Source: Caulobacter sp. BP25 (GTDB lineage: Bacteria; Pseudomonadota; Alphaproteobacteria; Caulobacterales; Caulobacteraceae). From it: 64,000 bases of DNA. The stretch spans positions 62,001 to 126,000 of the forward strand of contig NZ_PEGH01000001.1 in NCBI RefSeq assembly GCF_002737755.1, in the 5' to 3' direction. A program made the translations under genes and the position numbers. Below the pieces are notes generated by a model that saw only the letters and a program-made list of their open reading frames with translations, did no database searches and was not told the DNA's origin. Every line of letters starts with the position of its first letter. Position 1 is the stretch's first letter. Of this stretch, positions 61,467 to 64,000 are shown piece after piece.

Positions 61467-62726
61467 ATGCGTCGCTTGCTTACCGCCCTCCTCGCCTCGA
61501 CCGCCCTGCTGGGCGGGGCCGCCGACGCCCAAGCCCAGACCACGGCCAAGGCCAAGGCCCCGGCCGCCCCGCCGGCCGTGTCCAAGGCCGACAAGGCGCT
61601 GCACGACAAGTTCCTGACGCTGGACACCCACCTCGACACCCCGACCCACTTCGGCCGCCCCGGCTGGAACATCACCGACCGCCACGAGGTCGAGCACGAC
61701 TTCAGCCAGGTCGACCTGCCGCGCATGAACGAGGGGGGCCTCGATGGCGGCTTCTTCGTGATCTACACGGGCCAGGGCGACCTGACCGCCGCTGGCTATG
61801 AGTACGCCCGCAACTACGCCCTGCGCCGCGCGATCGAGATCCGCGAGATGCTGGCCGGTAACAAGACCGGCTTTGAGCTGGCCCTGACCTCGGACGACGC
61901 CCGCCGGATCAACAAGGCCGGCAAGAAGTTCGCCTTCGTCAGCATGGAGAACAGCTGGCCGCTGGGCGAGGACCTGACCCTCTTGACCACCTTCCACAAG
62001 GAAGGCCTGCGGATGGCCGGGCCGGTCCACTTCCGCAACAACCAGCTGGCCGACAGCTCGACCGACCCCAAGGGCAAGATCTGGAACGGCTATTCGCCGC
62101 TAGGCCTGCGCTGGCTGGTCGAGGCCAATCGCTTAGGCATCGTGATCGACGTCAGCCACGCCAGCGACGACGTGGCCGATCAGTCCGTGGCCCTGTCCAA
62201 GGTTCCAATCATCGCCTCGCACTCAGGTCCCAAGGCGATCTACAACCACCCGCGCAATCTGGACGACGCGCGCATCAAGAAGATCGCCGACGCCGGCGGC
62301 GCGATCTGCATCAACTCGATCTACCTGACCGACACCACGCCCAGCCCTGAGCGCAAGGCCGCGCTCGAAGCGCTCGGCCGGATGCCGGACATGAAGACGG
62401 CCACGCCCGAGATGGTGAAGGCCTATGGCGACAAACGCGCAGCCATCGACAAGGCCTATCCGGCCCCGCGCGGCGACTTCGACCTCTACATGAAGAGCAT
62501 GCTGCACGTGCTGAAAGTGGCCGGGCCCAAGGGCGTCTGCGTCGGCGCCGACTGGGACGGCGGCGGCGGCATGGACGGCTTCGAGGACATCACCGACCTG
62601 CCAAAGATCACCGCCCGCCTGAAGGCCGAGGGCTATTCGGACGCCGACATCGAAGCGGTCTGGAGCGGCAACGTCCTGCGCATCGTCGACGCCGCGCAGG
62701 CCTATGCGAAGAGCATGGCGAAGTAG
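61467..62726 (+). CDS. Membrane dipeptidase (peptidase family M19), exported
   Basis: 419 residues. Signal peptide [23 protein letters not shown], then the M19 renal dipeptidase fold: [14 protein letters not shown] (metal-binding HxD), [10 protein letters not shown] (Glu), [10 protein letters not shown] and [19 protein letters not shown] (His ligands), [17 protein letters not shown] (Asp). Hydrolyses dipeptides, probably in the periplasm. ATG 61467 has CGGAG upstream; an earlier in-frame ATG at 61410 lacks the signal peptide position. Confidence 0.94.
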   Translation: MRRLLTALLASTALLGGAADAQAQTTAKAKAPAAPPAVSKADKALHDKFLTLDTHLDTPTHFGRPGWNITDRHEVEHDFSQVDLPRMNEGGLDGGFFVIYTGQGDLTAAGYEYARNYALRRAIEIREMLAGNKTGFELALTSDDARRINKAGKKFAFVSMENSWPLGEDLTLLTTFHKEGLRMAGPVHFRNNQLADSSTDPKGKIWNGYSPLGLRWLVEANRLGIVIDVSHASDDVADQSVALSKVPIIASHSGPKAIYNHPRNLDDARIKKIADAGGAICINSIYLTDTTPSPERKAALEALGRMPDMKTATPEMVKAYGDKRAAIDKAYPAPRGDFDLYMKSMLHVLKVAGPKGVCVGADWDGGGGMDGFEDITDLPKITARLKAEGYSDADIEAVWSGNVLRIVDAAQAYAKSMAK

Positions 62727-62737
62727 GAGATACTCGC

Positions 62738-62823
62738 CCCCTCCGGGCCTTCGGCCCTCCTCCCCCAAAGGGGGAAGAAGGAACCTTCCGCCCCCTCCGG
62801 GGGCGGACGACCTGCGCAGCAGG
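62738..62823. repeat. Palindromic repeat between convergent genes
   Basis: Several short hairpins, among them CCTCCGGGCCTTCGGCCCTCC, CCCCCAAAGGGGG and CCGCCCC-CTC-CGGGGGCGG, lie between the dipeptidase stop and the msrQ stop. The position suggests a bidirectional terminator built from the same type of intergenic repeat as after map. Confidence 0.5.
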
Positions 62824-63453
62824 TCAGGTGGGGGCCCGCTGCGTTCGCCGCCCCTCCCAAACCCGCCAGGCCATCAGCGCCCCAAACACCGCGCCGTAGA
62901 TGATCGGCGGCCGGTGGTCGGCCTTGACCAGCAGGTAGTAGTGAACCACCCCCAGCGGGACGATCAGATAGACCAGCCGGTGCAGCCGGCTCCAGGCCGC
63001 GCGGCCCATGCGGATGACCCAGCCGTTGGTCGAGGTCACCGCCAGCGGGATCAGCAGCAGGAAGCCCAACATGCCCAGCGTGATGAAGGGCCGCTTGAGG
63101 ATGTCCTTCCACAGCTGGTTCCAGTCGAAGAACAGGTCGACGCCGACATAGCTGACGAGGTGCAGCAGGATGTAGGCGAAGGCGAACAAGCCCACGGTGC
63201 GCCGGAAGCGAACCAGCCGGGGCTGCTTGAAGATCCGCGCGGCGGGGGTGATGGCCAGGCCGACCAGCAGCAACCGCAGGCCCCAGACACCCAATTCTCG
63301 GACCAGCTTCTCGATCGGATTGGCGCCGAGCTCGCCCATGACGCCGCGCCAGGCCAGCCAGACCAGCGGCGCGAAACACGCCAGCCAGACCAGGGCGTAG
63401 ACGAGATTGTCGCGCGCCTTCGAGGGGCGCTTCTTGCGGGGAGGATTAGTCAC
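62824..63453 (-). CDS. msrQ: MsrQ, haem-binding membrane subunit of the MsrPQ methionine sulfoxide reductase
   Basis: 209 residues with six membrane segments of the ferric-reductase-like fold (VYALVWLACFAPLVWLAW, LRLLLVGLAITPAARIF, GLFAFAYILLHLVSYVGVD). MsrQ brings electrons from the quinone pool to MsrP, which repairs oxidised methionines in periplasmic proteins. Histidines in the helices (ILLHLVSYV, HRLVYLIVPLGVVHYY) would hold the haem. It lies downstream of msrP; an inverted repeat element separates the two. Confidence 0.92.
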   Translation of the reverse strand: MTNPPRKKRPSKARDNLVYALVWLACFAPLVWLAWRGVMGELGANPIEKLVRELGVWGLRLLLVGLAITPAARIFKQPRLVRFRRTVGLFAFAYILLHLVSYVGVDLFFDWNQLWKDILKRPFITLGMLGFLLLIPLAVTSTNGWVIRMGRAAWSRLHRLVYLIVPLGVVHYYLLVKADHRPPIIYGAVFGALMAWRVWEGRRTQRAPT

Positions 63454-63472
63454 AACGCCCCTCCTGCCCGAT

Positions 63473-63592
63473 TTCCCCGGCGAATGCCGGGGCCCAGATC
63501 GAAACCACGGGCGAACGGGGCGATGTCAAAACGGCAGGACGAACCCACCCCAGACGCTCAAGCTGAATCTGGGTTCCGGCATTCGCCGGGAA
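63473..63592. repeat. Inverted repeat inserted between msrP and msrQ
   Basis: Arms at about 63473-63499 and 63567-63592 are reverse complements with only a few differences; each carries GGCGAATGCCGG and CCCAGAT. The centre is about 68 bases. The element lies in the 159-base gap between two genes normally transcribed together, so it may form a hairpin in the msrPQ message. Confidence 0.65.
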
Positions 63593-63612
63593 GGTCGGAA
63601 TTTGAAGAACCA

Positions 63613-64000
63613 TCAATAGAACCGCTTCAGATCCATCCCCCGATACAGATCCGCCACCCACTCGCCATAGCCGTTGAACGGAAGGGTCTCGCGGCGGCGG
63701 AACTCGCCGATGCGGCGCTCGGTGGCCTGGGACCAGCGGGGGTGATCCACGGCCGGATTGACGTTGGAATAGAAGCCGTATTCGCGCGGCGCCAGCTTGT
63801 TCCAGGACGTAGCGGGCAGCTTCTCGACCAGGCTGATCCGCACGATCGACTTGATGCCCTTGAAGCCGTACTTCCACGGCACGACCAGGCGCAGCGGCGC
63901 GCCGTTCTGGTTGGGCAGGACGTCCCCGTAGAGACCCACCGCCATCAGGGTCAGCGGATGCATGGCCTCGTCGATCCGCAGGCCTTCGCGATAGGGCCAG
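63613..64000 (-). CDS. msrP: MsrP, periplasmic methionine sulfoxide reductase catalytic subunit (C-terminal part)
   Basis: The visible frame runs off the right edge; the 5' end, the Tat signal and molybdenum ligand are outside the window. The C-terminal 130 residues show [28 protein letters not shown] and WATS-like text ([21 protein letters not shown]), hallmarks of the MsrP/YedY oxidoreductase molybdopterin-binding domain, and end with [10 protein letters not shown]. Upstream of the first internal ATG (63963) the frame stays open to the edge. Confidence 0.9.
   Translation of the reverse strand, partial: WPYREGLRIDEAMHPLTLMAVGLYGDVLPNQNGAPLRLVVPWKYGFKGIKSIVRISLVEKLPATSWNKLAPREYGFYSNVNPAVDHPRWSQATERRIGEFRRRETLPFNGYGEWVADLYRGMDLKRFY

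Noticed and set aside
1-64000. CRISPR arrays, rRNA genes, phage structural genes
   Set aside because: Read through for regularly spaced repeats, rRNA-like segments and capsid/tail motifs; none found.

Overview
The window looks like a chromosomal segment of a Caulobacter-type alphaproteobacterium. The DNA is GC-rich. The right-hand core genes (CinA-like protein, sfsA, map, radC, M19 dipeptidase, msrQ/msrP) and the palindromic intergenic repeats between them fit Caulobacterales. Two large TonB-dependent receptors point the same way. The species assignment is inference; no database was searched.

Region 1 (about 1-13,300) is an accessory redox and detoxification region behind an IS110-family element. 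It holds an azoreductase, a luciferase-like monooxygenase whose start codon seems lost, and a leftward gene set: DsbA-like (frameshifted), metallo-beta-lactamase fold, two SnoaL/NTF2-like proteins, FAD oxidoreductase, TetR. Then come LysR, Rrf2, an F420-reductase-like dinucleotide-binding protein, another SnoaL-like protein, a truncated SDR, a second LysR and a decayed SnoaL-like gene. Several clear candidate operators are visible: an 18-bp palindrome before the FAD gene, a palindrome over the LysR start, and a motif shared by the Rrf2 gene and its neighbour.

Region 2 (13,500-23,200) has two paralogous TonB-dependent receptors, the first frameshifted, flanking a lipoprotein, an outer-membrane beta-barrel and a BaeSR/AdeRS-like two-component system. 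Both receptors have paired ATGTCGCA motifs upstream. A decayed IS6-like transposase lies between them.

Region 3 (23,400-28,400) is a mobilisation module: IstB remnant, antitoxin remnant, small membrane protein, PD-(D/E)XK-like protein, Ti-type TraA relaxase with a helicase domain, a candidate oriT, and a divergent TraD-like protein. No type IV secretion genes are present, so it could only be mobilised in trans.

Region 4 (28,500-52,900) is a polysaccharide locus. Functions include initiating sugar-phosphate transferase, UDP-glucose dehydrogenase, UDP-glucuronate epimerase-like and UDP-xylose-synthase-like enzymes, two GalE copies, glycosyltransferases, Wzx-like flippase, Wzy-like polymerase, acetyl/acyltransferases and an ABC exporter. 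The flippase, polymerase and several transferases are visibly richer in A+T. A rightward and a leftward operon converge on an IS3-family element. A DUF1800/DUF1501 pair sits at the left side.

Region 5 (52,900-64,000) has a replication-like HTH protein and small partner beside tRNA-Leu(TAA), then housekeeping genes. Among these is an uncharacterised 255-residue protein ending in a peptide almost identical to the C-terminal tip of single-stranded DNA-binding protein.

Three genes (8530, 14176, 42509) are each broken by an apparent one-base loss in a homopolymer, and two more have an anomalous start codon. These may be real inactivations or residual assembly errors.
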